Part shown: positions 51,546-61,139 of the stretch, one piece after another | How the letters are laid out: every line of letters starts with the position of its first letter | How positions within the stretch are numbered: the stretch's first letter is position 1 | NCBI GenBank assembly: GCA_038327195.1 | Contig: JBBQKU010000014.1 | Span: 1 to 64,000, forward strand | Direction of reading: 5' to 3' | From: UBA4416 sp038327195 | Lineage (GTDB): Bacteria; Bacteroidota; Bacteroidia; B-17B0; Aurantibacillaceae | DNA length: 64,000 nt | Position numbers and translations under genes: made by a program | The notes under the pieces: model-generated | Databases searched by the model: none | Seen by the model: the letters and a program-made list of their open reading frames with translations, nothing else | Told to the model about the DNA's origin: nothing

Positions 51546-53744
51546 TTAATTTGTATCAATTCGAGTTACATTAGTAACACCTTTTACTTTTTTCATGCTT
51601 TCAATCAAATGATTTAAATGTTTGGCATCATGAACAAACACCATAATTGTTCCTTCAAATATACCATCTTCTGTGTCAAATTTAATGGAACGCATATTAA
51701 TATTTAATTGGCTTGAAATTACTTTTGTAATATTATTAACTAATCCCATTTCATCGGTACCCATAATTTTTATACCAGCCAAAAATGAAATTAAATGATC
51801 ATTATTCCATTTTGCTTTAACAACTCTATAAGCATAATTAGAAAGTAATTTAACAGCATTTGGACAATTTACTCGATGTATTTTAATTCCTTCATTAACA
51901 GTTACAAAACCAAAAACATCATCACCAGGTATTGGAGAACAACAAGCAGAAAGACCATAATCTAACTTTTGCATATCATCACCAATTACTAACATATCAG
52001 AACTACCTCTAACAGTTGTTACTAACTCTTCAATTTTATTTTCTTTCTTTTTTGGTTTGTATTTTTCTGGATGAAGTTTAAAATCAACAAATTCTTTAAT
52101 TTCTTTAAGATCTACATTTCCAAGAGCGCTTCTGTAAAAAAGTTCAGAAGACGAAGGTAATTTTAAAAATGTAACAAATTCGTTCACATTTTGAAGTGTG
52201 TAATCTAATTTACATTTATAAAATTTCTTTTCTAAAATTCCTTTTCCATCTTCTGACGTACGTCTTCTATTTTCTTTTAAAGCACTTTTTATTTTAGATT
52301 TTGCACGTGCAGTTACAACATAATTAATCCAATCATCTTTAGGAACTTGTTTGGATGAAGTTAAAATTTCAACTTGTTCACCACTTTTTAACTGATAACT
52401 TAATGGAACTAACTTATGATTTACTTTAGCACCAATGCACTGTTCGCCAACTTTAGTATGTATTTCAAAGGCAAAATCTAGGGCTGTAGCAGTTGATGGC
52501 AAATTTTTCATTTCACCTTTTGGTGTAAATACAAAAATCTCGTCAGCAAATAAATTGAGTTTAAAATCATCGATAAATTCAAGAGCATTTGGATCAGGAT
52601 TATCCAACATTTCTCTAATGCGACGCAACCAAATTTCTAAATTATTTTCTTTTTCTACAGCGGCCTCTTTGTATTTCCAGTGAGCAGCATAACCCATTTC
52701 AGCAAGTTCGTCCATACGAGTTGTACGAATTTGAACTTCAACCCACTTACCTTCGGGGCCCATTACTGTAGTGTGCAAACTTTCGTATCCATTACTTTTT
52801 GGAGTTGAAATCCAATCGCGTAACCGATCAGGATTTGGATGATAAAAATCTGTAATGATTGAATATATCTTCCAACAATCCGCTTTTTCTCTATCTAAAG
52901 GCGAATCAATAACAATTCGTATGGCAAACAAATCATATATCTCTTCAAATAAAACACCTTTGTTTTTAATTTTATTGTAAATGGAATAAATTGATTTTGG
53001 GCGACCAAATATTTTAAATTTAAAACCTTGTTCTTTTAAAATATCATTAATTGGATCAATAAAATTTTTAATGAATTTTTTCCGAACTGGTTCTGTTTCA
53101 GCTAATTTTTTAGTTACCTCATTAAACCAATCTTCATCTGTATATTTTAATCCTAGATCTTCTAGTTCAGATTTAATTGTATTTAAGCCTAAACGGTGAG
53201 CTAAAGGTGCATATAAATATAAAGTCTCACCTGCAATTTTCATTTGCTTATCACGTTTCATGTGATCGAGCGTACGCATATTATGAAGTCTATCTGCTAA
53301 TTTGATTAAGATTACTCGAACATCCTCAGAAAGCGTCAATAACATTTTCCTAAAATTCTCTGCTTGTATCGAAGATGTTTGATCAAAGACACCTGAAATT
53401 TTTGTAAGCCCATCAATGATTTGACAAACTTTATCTCCAAACATACCCTTGATATCATCAAGAGTCATATCAGTATCTTCAACGGTATCGTGTAATAATG
53501 CGCAAACAATAGCTGTTGTACCAAGACCAATTTCTTCGGCGCAAATTTGAGCAACAGCAATTGGGTGATAAATGTATGGCTCGCCGGATTTGCGACGCAT
53601 TTCTTTATGAGCATTTACTGAAACTTCAAAAGCTTTACGAATAATTTCCTTATCACCTGGTTCAAGGCGACGTTTACAAGCATTTATTAAATTTTTATAC
53701 CTACTTAAAATTTCTTTTTTTTCGGCAACTAAATCAATTTCCAT
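51546..53744 (-). CDS. RelA/SpoT bifunctional (p)ppGpp synthetase/hydrolase
   Basis: 732 aa. The HD hydrolase domain has HPIAVAQICAEEIGLGTTAI and LLHDTVEDTDMT; the synthetase domain has FKIFGRPKSIYSIYNKIKNKG and the RFGR-equivalent block YESLHTTVMGPEGKWVEVQI; then a TGS domain (FVFTPKGEMKNLPSTATALD) and a C-terminal ACT domain (GLVNNITKVISSQLNINMRS). Hydrolase residues are intact, so it should be bifunctional (Rel type). The ATG at 53744 is preferred over a TTG 7 codons upstream. Confidence 0.94.
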   Translation of the reverse strand: MEIDLVAEKKEILSRYKNLINACKRRLEPGDKEIIRKAFEVSVNAHKEMRRKSGEPYIYHPIAVAQICAEEIGLGTTAIVCALLHDTVEDTDMTLDDIKGMFGDKVCQIIDGLTKISGVFDQTSSIQAENFRKMLLTLSEDVRVILIKLADRLHNMRTLDHMKRDKQMKIAGETLYLYAPLAHRLGLNTIKSELEDLGLKYTDEDWFNEVTKKLAETEPVRKKFIKNFIDPINDILKEQGFKFKIFGRPKSIYSIYNKIKNKGVLFEEIYDLFAIRIVIDSPLDREKADCWKIYSIITDFYHPNPDRLRDWISTPKSNGYESLHTTVMGPEGKWVEVQIRTTRMDELAEMGYAAHWKYKEAAVEKENNLEIWLRRIREMLDNPDPNALEFIDDFKLNLFADEIFVFTPKGEMKNLPSTATALDFAFEIHTKVGEQCIGAKVNHKLVPLSYQLKSGEQVEILTSSKQVPKDDWINYVVTARAKSKIKSALKENRRRTSEDGKGILEKKFYKCKLDYTLQNVNEFVTFLKLPSSSELFYRSALGNVDLKEIKEFVDFKLHPEKYKPKKKENKIEELVTTVRGSSDMLVIGDDMQKLDYGLSACCSPIPGDDVFGFVTVNEGIKIHRVNCPNAVKLLSNYAYRVVKAKWNNDHLISFLAGIKIMGTDEMGLVNNITKVISSQLNINMRSIKFDTEDGIFEGTIMVFVHDAKHLNHLIESMKKVKGVTNVTRIDTN

Positions 53745-53861
53745 AGTATAGTTCTGTGTATGCAATGTAAGATTTAAAATTCAAAATATAAATAGCAGTT
53801 TGCTATAAGTTGTTGGTAGTAGGTTGTGAATAGTAAAGAATAAAACTTACTTTTGAAAAAA

Positions 53862-54533
53862 ATGAAGTTTGTTCAATACATATATTACTTTTTTCGATCA
53901 ATTTGGTATCGGGGTCCATTAAACACCTTTAAATTATTGACTTATGAGGGAAAATATGAAAAACAGCTTGGTATAAAAACGCATTCCATCGTTAATTTAG
54001 ATAAGTTGACATTAGCTGGTATTGCTTCTGAAGAAAACCATCATTACCAAGGAGCGAGTTATTATATTTTATTTAAAGTCTTTAATATATTGCCACAACA
54101 TTTAAAAAGTAAACCATTAATTGATTATGGTTGTGGTAAAGGCAGGGCTTTATTTGTTGCTGAACAGTGTGGATTTACAAATTTAATTGGAGTTGATATT
54201 GCTAAAGAATTAATTGAAGATGCAAAATCAAATCAATTTATTTATTCTAAAAAAAATGAAAAAAGTCAGTTTAGTTTTTTGTTTGAAGATGCCACAAAAT
54301 ATGTTATACCAATTAATGCAGAAGTTTTTTATTTCTTTAATCCTTTTGGAGAAAATATACTTCAATTTGTAATTAATAATATTAAGGAAAGTTTAATACA
54401 AAATCCTCGTACTATTTATTGTATTTATTTAAATCCAAAATATAAAAAAGTATTTGATACCAATGGCTTTAAAGTATTCCAAAGCATTTATAGTTGGAGA
54501 TATTTAGAAGGTATTATTTATGAAATTAATTAA
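53862..54533 (+). CDS. class I SAM-dependent methyltransferase
   Basis: 223 aa. SAM-binding motif I is LIDYGCGKGRALFVAEQCG and motif II includes LIGVDIAKELIEDAKSN; a later block FYFFNPFGENIL carries the [ND]PP-like position. An N-terminal helical part precedes the Rossmann fold. The substrate is unknown; it stands alone on the plus strand between relA/spoT and the S74 gene. Confidence 0.8.
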   Translation: MKFVQYIYYFFRSIWYRGPLNTFKLLTYEGKYEKQLGIKTHSIVNLDKLTLAGIASEENHHYQGASYYILFKVFNILPQHLKSKPLIDYGCGKGRALFVAEQCGFTNLIGVDIAKELIEDAKSNQFIYSKKNEKSQFSFLFEDATKYVIPINAEVFYFFNPFGENILQFVINNIKESLIQNPRTIYCIYLNPKYKKVFDTNGFKVFQSIYSWRYLEGIIYEIN

Positions 54534-54607
54534 TCAGTTTCTACTTAAAATATAATTAAAGAAAAGGTGATTTAGAATTTCAATTTAATTTTTAATATTC
54601 TAAAAAA

Positions 54608-56869
54608 TTATTTATTCTTAAGGCTTTTTATTTCCAATTCAAGTTTTGTTTGTTTATTTTTCAACTCTTCTATCATTTTTTGTTGCTCTTTAACAGCTTC
54701 AATTAAAATAGAAGTCATTCTAGAATAATCTACCGATTTATATCCAGTTTCTTCATTTGTATAAACTAACGCAGGAACAACATCTTCAACTTCCTGAGCA
54801 ATAAATCCAATATCTTTTAAACCTGATGATTTCCAGTTATATGTTACACCTCTTAATGCTTGAATAGTTCCTAATGGATTAGTTATAGTTTCGATATTAT
54901 CTTTAAATCTTCTATCAGAAAATACTGTCCAAGCATTTGCAATGGCATTCGATCCATCACCTGAAGTTCCAACTGTTAATCTAGTTCCAGAACTTGCAAA
55001 ACCTTCACCTATGTAACAATTAGCTCCACTTAACCTAAAGTTTGGGGCTATTGGGCTATATTTAATAAAAAAATTTCCACTATTCACATAACTTTCATAT
55101 GTAAAAGCAGATCCTGTTTGATCTTTAAAAAATATTTTCCCAGAAGCTCCTGAAATCCTGGTTTCACCTACAACTTCTAATTGAGCTTGAGGTGTATAAG
55201 TTCCAACACCAACTTTTAAACCTGCTAAATCTACAGTTAAAGCCTGACTTCCATTACCAAGAAAGTTAAAGCGATCATTAGTGTCATCATATTGGAGTCC
55301 ATAGGTAGGATAAGCAGCACTATGAGAAATTACCATTCTAGAGGAATTAAGTGTGCCACTAGCAAACATTTGAATCATTGGTAATGGAGCCGCACCAGTA
55401 GCAGGAAAAGTAATTGAGGCTTGATCGTCTAAAAAATTCATACTTCCGTTTGTAGAAGAAATATTAAATTTTTCTAAAACTCCATTTCCAATTGCAAATA
55501 TATTTGATGGAGTATTTATTCCTATACCTAAATTACCAGTTCCACTTTTAATAACCATACGATTAATACCACTCGTTCTGAAATTTAAATCAACGGCATC
55601 TGAAGTACCAATAAAATTTGATCCAGCAACAGTTCCAGCATTTCCTTTTATACCCCAAAAACCATTGATTGGATTTAATAAATTAATTGTATTTGTGCCA
55701 ACAGTTAAAGTTCCGCTTGTTAAACCTATAGTTGGAGATGGCATTGAAACTGTAGAAGAATTTAAACCATTATTAATTACTAAATTATTTGTAGTACTTG
55801 GGTTTGTTATGGTATAACTTGGTGAGGAAACTGTATAAGTTGTACCCAACTGATTTAAGATAATATTGTTTCCATTTATAATTGTTGTGGTAGGTGTAGT
55901 TAAAGTGGTTGGAGTCCATGTACTACCAATATATTGCAAAATTTGGCCAGGCAATGGGTTCATGGAAGAAATAGGTTCTCCTTGAATGCTTACTACAGTT
56001 GTAGAATTAATTGGGCCTATTGCATCACCAGTTAATATTGGATTGTATGCTAATGTAGAAGTATTAACACCATTAGTTAAAACTAAATTATTACTAAATG
56101 GATTGGTTAATGAATAGCTTGGAGCTCCGATTGTATAGGATGGAGATGCGCCTATTATTGAAATATTATTATTTGGAAATGATGAAGGAGTTATGGTTGT
56201 TGAAGCCGCTGGATTTGGAAGAAGTACTGTATTTCCATTACTAATACTTAAAGATGTACCTGCCAAAGAAAGTGTAGAGGTTGACGAAACAGAATAGTTT
56301 GGATAAGAACCTCCAATTGAAACATTTGAATTACCAGGAATTAATGTAACCGTTTGATTTGGAGAAGAATTCGAAATTATTGTTCCAGAGGTTATTGATA
56401 TACCAGCGCCATTTGTATAAGTAGTTCCCGAATTTAAAGTAACAGAGTTTGAAAGGGGGCCAGAAGATAATACACTACCAGATAAATTTAATGGCGGAGT
56501 TGAAGAAAATAACGCATAAGGAACACTCATAAATAATTGCTTTGTGCCAACTAAACTTGAGTTTACATAAACTTCATAAGCTATACCGTTTACCCAATTT
56601 ATAGTATTAAAAGAACCAGTAATTGGAGTGCCTTGACCAATAATTAAATTTGCCATGCCAAAGGAATTTGTAACTACATTATGGTTTTCAAAATACACTA
56701 AAGGGCCAGATAAACCACTATAAAGCTTAAATTCAACTAAAACAGAAGTGGAAGGAAGAACTGCACCTCCAGAATTTCGAATAATTGATTGATAATTTAT
56801 ACCTAATGGCGATTGAGAGTATACTGTTGTTAAAACAAATACAAAAAATAAAGTAATGATTTTTTTCAT
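54608..56869 (-). CDS. exported repetitive surface protein with S74 chaperone domain
   Basis: 753 aa. Signal peptide KKIITLFFVFVLTTVYSQ, a short N-terminal domain (SPLGINYQSIIRNSGGAVLP), a long low-complexity, Ser/Thr/Asn-rich beta region with loose repeats, and a C-terminal intramolecular chaperone of the peptidase S74 type: SDRRFKDNIETITNPLGTIQ, WKSSGLKDIGFIAQEVEDV, ending in a coiled coil. S74 domains trim themselves and trimerise phage tail fibres; in Bacteroidota the same layout occurs in host surface fibres. No phage genes are near, so a host fibre is favoured. The ATG at 56869 fits the signal peptide. Confidence 0.85.
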   Translation of the reverse strand: MKKIITLFFVFVLTTVYSQSPLGINYQSIIRNSGGAVLPSTSVLVEFKLYSGLSGPLVYFENHNVVTNSFGMANLIIGQGTPITGSFNTINWVNGIAYEVYVNSSLVGTKQLFMSVPYALFSSTPPLNLSGSVLSSGPLSNSVTLNSGTTYTNGAGISITSGTIISNSSPNQTVTLIPGNSNVSIGGSYPNYSVSSTSTLSLAGTSLSISNGNTVLLPNPAASTTITPSSFPNNNISIIGASPSYTIGAPSYSLTNPFSNNLVLTNGVNTSTLAYNPILTGDAIGPINSTTVVSIQGEPISSMNPLPGQILQYIGSTWTPTTLTTPTTTIINGNNIILNQLGTTYTVSSPSYTITNPSTTNNLVINNGLNSSTVSMPSPTIGLTSGTLTVGTNTINLLNPINGFWGIKGNAGTVAGSNFIGTSDAVDLNFRTSGINRMVIKSGTGNLGIGINTPSNIFAIGNGVLEKFNISSTNGSMNFLDDQASITFPATGAAPLPMIQMFASGTLNSSRMVISHSAAYPTYGLQYDDTNDRFNFLGNGSQALTVDLAGLKVGVGTYTPQAQLEVVGETRISGASGKIFFKDQTGSAFTYESYVNSGNFFIKYSPIAPNFRLSGANCYIGEGFASSGTRLTVGTSGDGSNAIANAWTVFSDRRFKDNIETITNPLGTIQALRGVTYNWKSSGLKDIGFIAQEVEDVVPALVYTNEETGYKSVDYSRMTSILIEAVKEQQKMIEELKNKQTKLELEIKSLKNK

Positions 56870-56988
56870 TTTTTTAGGCTTATTTATAAGCACTAATTTA
56901 AATAAAAAAAATAAACTAATTTGTTAAACTAATTATTTAATCTATGAAAAAAGTCAATCAGACCTAAAATATAAGTAATTAGATCTAA

Positions 56989-57387
56989 TTACTTAAGAAT
57001 ATCCTTAATATTTGGGCGGAAATACAAATTGCTTTTTAAAATTTTTCCATCTTCTCTAAAAATTGGATTTCCGTCTTCATCAAGCTTACTTAAATTACTT
57101 AATTGAATTTCATTAAATACTTCTTCAATTTTATGTTGTAAACCATGTTTACAAATAGTTCCAAATAAGATATACAATTGGTCGCCAATAGCATCAGCTA
57201 TTTCAACTAAATCACCATTCTGGCAAGCTTCTAGATACTCATCGTTTTCTTCTTTTATTAAATTATAACGAAGGGTGTAATCTTTTTCATCAATTAATGT
57301 TGGCTCGTCAGCATTTCCAATTTTAAATGTTTCATGAAAATGATGAACATCCATAATCTTATCAAACAAAGGTTTTTTATGTTCCAT
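56989..57387 (-). CDS. MazG-like nucleotide pyrophosphohydrolase
   Basis: 132 aa. MazG/HisE-type metal-binding motif EENDEYLEACQNGDLVEIADAIGDQLYILFG, in which the EExx(D/E) and ExxD pairs bind Mg2+. It should hydrolyse (d)NTPs to monophosphates. Its start overlaps the stop of the OmpH gene by one base. Confidence 0.85.
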   Translation of the reverse strand: MEHKKPLFDKIMDVHHFHETFKIGNADEPTLIDEKDYTLRYNLIKEENDEYLEACQNGDLVEIADAIGDQLYILFGTICKHGLQHKIEEVFNEIQLSNLSKLDEDGNPIFREDGKILKSNLYFRPNIKDILK

Positions 57388-58025
57388 TATTTTTTAGATT
57401 TTTTATTTTTATACTCTTCGTTAATTCCTTTTAAAATATCATTGGTAATATCCAATTTAGGATTTACCAATAAAATTGTAGGCATCATATCAGAATATGA
57501 CAACACATAATCAAATTTACCATTATTATATTTTGCTAAAAAGTCTTTAACATTTTTATTGAGTTCAATGTTTTTTTCCTCTAATTCAATTCCTAAGTTT
57601 TGCATTTGAAGTTCCTTATTGGCAATTTCTTGCTGTTGTCTTTCTAAACTCGTTTTTTGTTTCATTAAATCTGATTCGGAGGCAATGCCAGCTTGAGCCG
57701 ATTGTTGAAACGCTTCATATTCTTGCTGAAATTTAGCAGTTAATGATTGCATTTGACTTTCGATAGAACTTTTTTTCGATTTTAAAACTTTAGTAAAATC
57801 TGCAATGTAAGCGTAATGTTCATTTATACTATCGGTGTTAATATATGCAATTTTTGCATCAGCCAAATTGGAAGCACTTGTTACAATAAGTGGGCTTTTA
57901 GTATCAGAATTATTTTCAGTTGTTTCAGAAGAATCTCCATTATTTTTTAGAGTATTAACTTGATAAAATAATATAGCTACGGCAATTGCTAAAATTCCAT
58001 TAATAATAAGAGACAGATTTTTCAT
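57387..58025 (-). CDS. OmpH/Skp-family periplasmic chaperone
   Basis: 212 aa. N-terminal signal or anchor (LSLIINGILAIAVAILFYQV), then the Skp pattern: a beta-strand KIAYINTDSINEHYAYI, two long coiled-coil arms (KSSIESQMQSLTAKFQQEYE; ERQQQEIANKELQMQNLGIE) and a last strand FDYVLSYSDMMPTILLVN. It would guide outer-membrane proteins through the periplasm as a trimer. The ATG at 58025 is preferred to a TTG two codons upstream. Confidence 0.88.
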   Translation of the reverse strand: MKNLSLIINGILAIAVAILFYQVNTLKNNGDSSETTENNSDTKSPLIVTSASNLADAKIAYINTDSINEHYAYIADFTKVLKSKKSSIESQMQSLTAKFQQEYEAFQQSAQAGIASESDLMKQKTSLERQQQEIANKELQMQNLGIELEEKNIELNKNVKDFLAKYNNGKFDYVLSYSDMMPTILLVNPKLDITNDILKGINEEYKNKKSKK

Positions 58026-58079
58026 TTTCAAATTCTTTTAGAGATGTTAAATATAAGCAATGATTAAAAAATAATGAAG

Positions 58080-58670
58080 CTATTTAGCAATTTTTAAGAT
58101 AGTTTTTATTATAATTTTAAAATCAACCAGCAAATTTTGATCTTTAATATACTTCAAATTTAAAGCTAATTTTTTAGGCATAATTTCATTTATATATGTT
58201 TTTTCAGGCTCAATAGATTGAGCTAATAATTCGTTTTCATTCATAAATTCTAACGAAGCATAATCAGTAATACCTGGTTTTACTGATAATACATTGATTT
58301 GTTGTTCATTATACATATCAACATATTTTCTAACTTCGGGTCGAGGACCAACCAAACTCATAGATCCAAAAAGTACATTAAATAATTGAGGAAGTTCGTC
58401 TAGTTTATACTTTCTAAGGTAAAAACCTAATTTTGTAACTCTTGGGTCACGACCTCCAACTGTTAATAATCCTTGTTTATCGGCATTTAAATTCATGGTT
58501 CGGAATTTATACAATACAAAATCATTATTATTTTTTCCAACTCTTGATTGCAAATAAAAAATGGGAAATCCAGAACTAAAAACTTGAATAATTATAATAA
58601 TTATGAATACCGGAATTAAAATGATAATACCAATTAAAGAAAAAAATATATCAAAAATTCTTTTTAACAC
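58080..58670 (-). CDS. sugar transferase (PglC/WcaJ-type initiating enzyme)
   Basis: 196 aa. A monotopic phosphoglycosyl transferase with an N-terminal reentrant membrane helix (FFSLIGIIILIPVFIIIIII), FYLQSRVGKNNNDFVLYKFRTM, the catalytic Asp-Glu dyad in LDELPQLFNVLFGSMSLVGPRP, and VKPGITDYASL. It moves a sugar phosphate to undecaprenyl phosphate to begin a polysaccharide or O-glycan. Overlaps the aminotransferase gene by 7 bp. Confidence 0.92.
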   Translation of the reverse strand: MLKRIFDIFFSLIGIIILIPVFIIIIIIQVFSSGFPIFYLQSRVGKNNNDFVLYKFRTMNLNADKQGLLTVGGRDPRVTKLGFYLRKYKLDELPQLFNVLFGSMSLVGPRPEVRKYVDMYNEQQINVLSVKPGITDYASLEFMNENELLAQSIEPEKTYINEIMPKKLALNLKYIKDQNLLVDFKIIIKTILKIAK

Positions 58671-59872
58671 AAAACTTTATTTACTGACTGAATAACTGCA
58701 TTAATAACTGTTTGAACTTGTTCTTTTGTAAGATTATAATAAATTGGTAAAGAAATTTCTCTACTGTAATTATCATAAGTTACTGGATAATTCTTCATAT
58801 TGTAACCTAATTTTTTATAATACGTCATAGCAGGAACTGGCATAAAATGCACATTTACAGACACATCACAATCAAAAATTTCTTTCATGATGGCATCACG
58901 TTGAATTTCTGAAATATTTTTTATGCGAAGTGGATATAAGTGATAACATCCATTTTTTGTTTGAGTTACGTGTGTTGGAATTTGAAAACGATTATCTTTA
59001 GAAAAAGAATTATCATACGATTCAAAAATTTCTTTGCGTTTTATTTGCGTATCATTATCATATCTTTCAATTTCGATTAGGCCAATTGCAGCAGATAAAT
59101 CAGTCATATTGCATTTATAACCTGCTTCAATTATGTCATATTTCCAATTTCCTTTTTGAGTTTTAGCGAGGGCGTCTTTGTTTTGTCCGTGTAATGTATA
59201 CATACACAGATAATTATAGACTTCTGTATTATCAAATGGTTCAGGTAAATTTAAAGCAACAGCACCACCTTCGGCAGTTGTAAGGTTTTTTACTGCATGA
59301 AAAGAAAATACAGAAACATCAGTTAATGATCCACATTTTTTTCCATAATATATTCCTCCAAATGAATGAGCTGAATCTGACAATACCAAAATTCGACCCA
59401 ACTTTTTTTGATTTTCAGAAGTTGCAACAAATGTCTGTTTATGTTTTAAAACTAAAGAATTTATTTCATTATAATCACAAGGAAAACCAGCAAAGTCAAC
59501 TGGCATAATAACTTTTGTTTTTGAAGTAATCGCTTTTTCAATATTTGAAACATTGATATTAAAATCTTCACTATTAACATCAACAAAAACTGGAATTGCA
59601 CCACAATGAATGATGACATTAGCTGTAGCAGAATAAGTGTAAGCTGGCAATATAACTTCATCTCCTTGCCCTACTCCATACCAACGCAATATTATTTCTA
59701 AACCTGCAGTAGCTGAGTTTAGACATAAAGTTGATTTATTTCCACAATACTCAGTTATTTTTTTTTCAAATAATTTGGTTCGTGGCCCAGTAGTTATCCA
59801 ACCAGATTTTAGGGCTGCAGTAACTTCTGCAATAATTTTATCATCAATACGTGGAGGAGAAAAAGGAATCAT
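58664..59872 (-). CDS. DegT/DnrJ/EryC1/StrS sugar aminotransferase
   Basis: 402 aa. PLP enzyme of fold type I: start FSPPRIDDKIIAEVTAALKSGWITTG, substrate loop SATAGLEIILR, DEVILPAYTYSATANVIIH, cofactor Asp in VLSDSAHSFGGIY and the Schiff-base Lys in VFSFHAVKNLTTAEGGAV. It aminates a keto-sugar nucleotide (for example to a 4-amino-4,6-dideoxy sugar), which the next gene's sugar transferase could use, as in PglE/PglC-type pathways. Confidence 0.92.
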   Translation of the reverse strand: MIPFSPPRIDDKIIAEVTAALKSGWITTGPRTKLFEKKITEYCGNKSTLCLNSATAGLEIILRWYGVGQGDEVILPAYTYSATANVIIHCGAIPVFVDVNSEDFNINVSNIEKAITSKTKVIMPVDFAGFPCDYNEINSLVLKHKQTFVATSENQKKLGRILVLSDSAHSFGGIYYGKKCGSLTDVSVFSFHAVKNLTTAEGGAVALNLPEPFDNTEVYNYLCMYTLHGQNKDALAKTQKGNWKYDIIEAGYKCNMTDLSAAIGLIEIERYDNDTQIKRKEIFESYDNSFSKDNRFQIPTHVTQTKNGCYHLYPLRIKNISEIQRDAIMKEIFDCDVSVNVHFMPVPAMTYYKKLGYNMKNYPVTYDNYSREISLPIYYNLTKEQVQTVINAVIQSVNKVLC

Positions 59873-59891
59873 TTTTTTGAGTGATTAGAGA

Positions 59892-61139
59892 CTAGTGATT
59901 AGTTAATGCTGGCGCCTGTTTAGAATTTAGTAGTTTATATTGTAAAAACAAACAAACAAAAAAGGTAAAAAAAGTAAAGCCAGCTTGTGATTGAAGCATG
60001 GATTCAACCATAAAATTAAAAGAAATTAAAATACCAAATAACATAAGTATGTAATTCTTTTTAAACAAACTATAGATAATTAACCCAAAAGTCATTATTA
60101 GCAACAATACAAAACCAATTATTCCAGTTCCTATAAAGGTTTGTAAATATTGGTTATGAGCATTTAATTTTTTTGCTAATGCACCTGTTAAACCATTTTG
60201 CTCGTAAGCTTTATATAGATTTTGGTTAGCATCAGCCGGACTTGTTCCAATCCAAATATTTTGTTTAATGATTTTTATAGACTCTTTCCAAACCAAAACA
60301 CGAACTGCTGTACTTTCAGCATCCGTTTTGTCTATAGTTTCAATGGAAGAAGTAACATTAATAGCAGTTTTAAATCGTTCGAATGGCGCTGGAAATGTTT
60401 TATAAACAACTCCAATTCCTAAGAATAAAGTTAAAATTAAACCGAATATAATTTTATGATACCCATTTTGATATAATATAAAACAAAATGTAGAAGGAAT
60501 TAATAAAACAGAAGTAATTAAACCCATTTTTGAAGAACATAAAAAGATAGTTATTAAAAATACCAAAGAAATAAATCCTATTTTAAATTTCAAATAACTT
60601 AGATGTGATAACCAATTTGGATAAAACAAAAGTACTATTAATTGAGCAAACACTAAATACATTGCCATGTAACTCGGATGAATAAAATAAGTAAAATCTG
60701 AATAAAAAAATGCATTTGTGTCTTCAAATATCCAAAGAAAAAATGCTCTGAAAATACATAAAATAGAAGCTAAAACACAGCCAGTAACAAAGGAAATGAT
60801 TATTTTTTTTATTTGTTCGGTCTTAAAGTTTGAAGCGAAAAACAAAATCGGAAAAGCTAAAAAACAAAGTTTGATTTCAATAACAGAAAGAGCTTCTTTC
60901 TTATCTAAAGAATAAAAATAACCAACTAAATGAATTAGAAAAAAACCTAATAAAATATAACTCCATTTATTACTAACTATTTTTTTTAAACCAATTTTCA
61001 GATCATCAAATGAAAAGAAACAAATCGTCCAAATCAAAATAATGATCGCATAATTTATTCCAAATGGTAAAAAAAAGGCAATAAGAAGAGGTAGATTATA
61101 TCCAAACTTTAAATATGTATTTTTAAGCTTAGCTAACAT
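59892..61139 (-). CDS. O-antigen ligase/polymerase-family membrane protein
   Basis: 415 aa with about 11-12 membrane segments. The large loop at about 255-330 holds RVLVWKESIKIIKQNIWIGT and KLNAHNQYLQTFIGTGIIGF, the Wzy/WaaL pattern (the HNxxL histidine). It either polymerises repeat units or ligates glycans to a carrier; the two cannot be told apart by sequence. Overlaps the upstream glycosyltransferase by 11 bp. Confidence 0.85.
   Translation of the reverse strand: MLAKLKNTYLKFGYNLPLLIAFFLPFGINYAIIILIWTICFFSFDDLKIGLKKIVSNKWSYILLGFFLIHLVGYFYSLDKKEALSVIEIKLCFLAFPILFFASNFKTEQIKKIIISFVTGCVLASILCIFRAFFLWIFEDTNAFFYSDFTYFIHPSYMAMYLVFAQLIVLLFYPNWLSHLSYLKFKIGFISLVFLITIFLCSSKMGLITSVLLIPSTFCFILYQNGYHKIIFGLILTLFLGIGVVYKTFPAPFERFKTAINVTSSIETIDKTDAESTAVRVLVWKESIKIIKQNIWIGTSPADANQNLYKAYEQNGLTGALAKKLNAHNQYLQTFIGTGIIGFVLLLIMTFGLIIYSLFKKNYILMLFGILISFNFMVESMLQSQAGFTFFTFFVCLFLQYKLLNSKQAPALTNH

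Noticed and set aside
54608..56869. Phage tail-fibre gene marking a second prophage
   Set aside because: The S74 domain is phage-like, but the protein has a signal peptide and host-type repeats, and no phage genes flank it.
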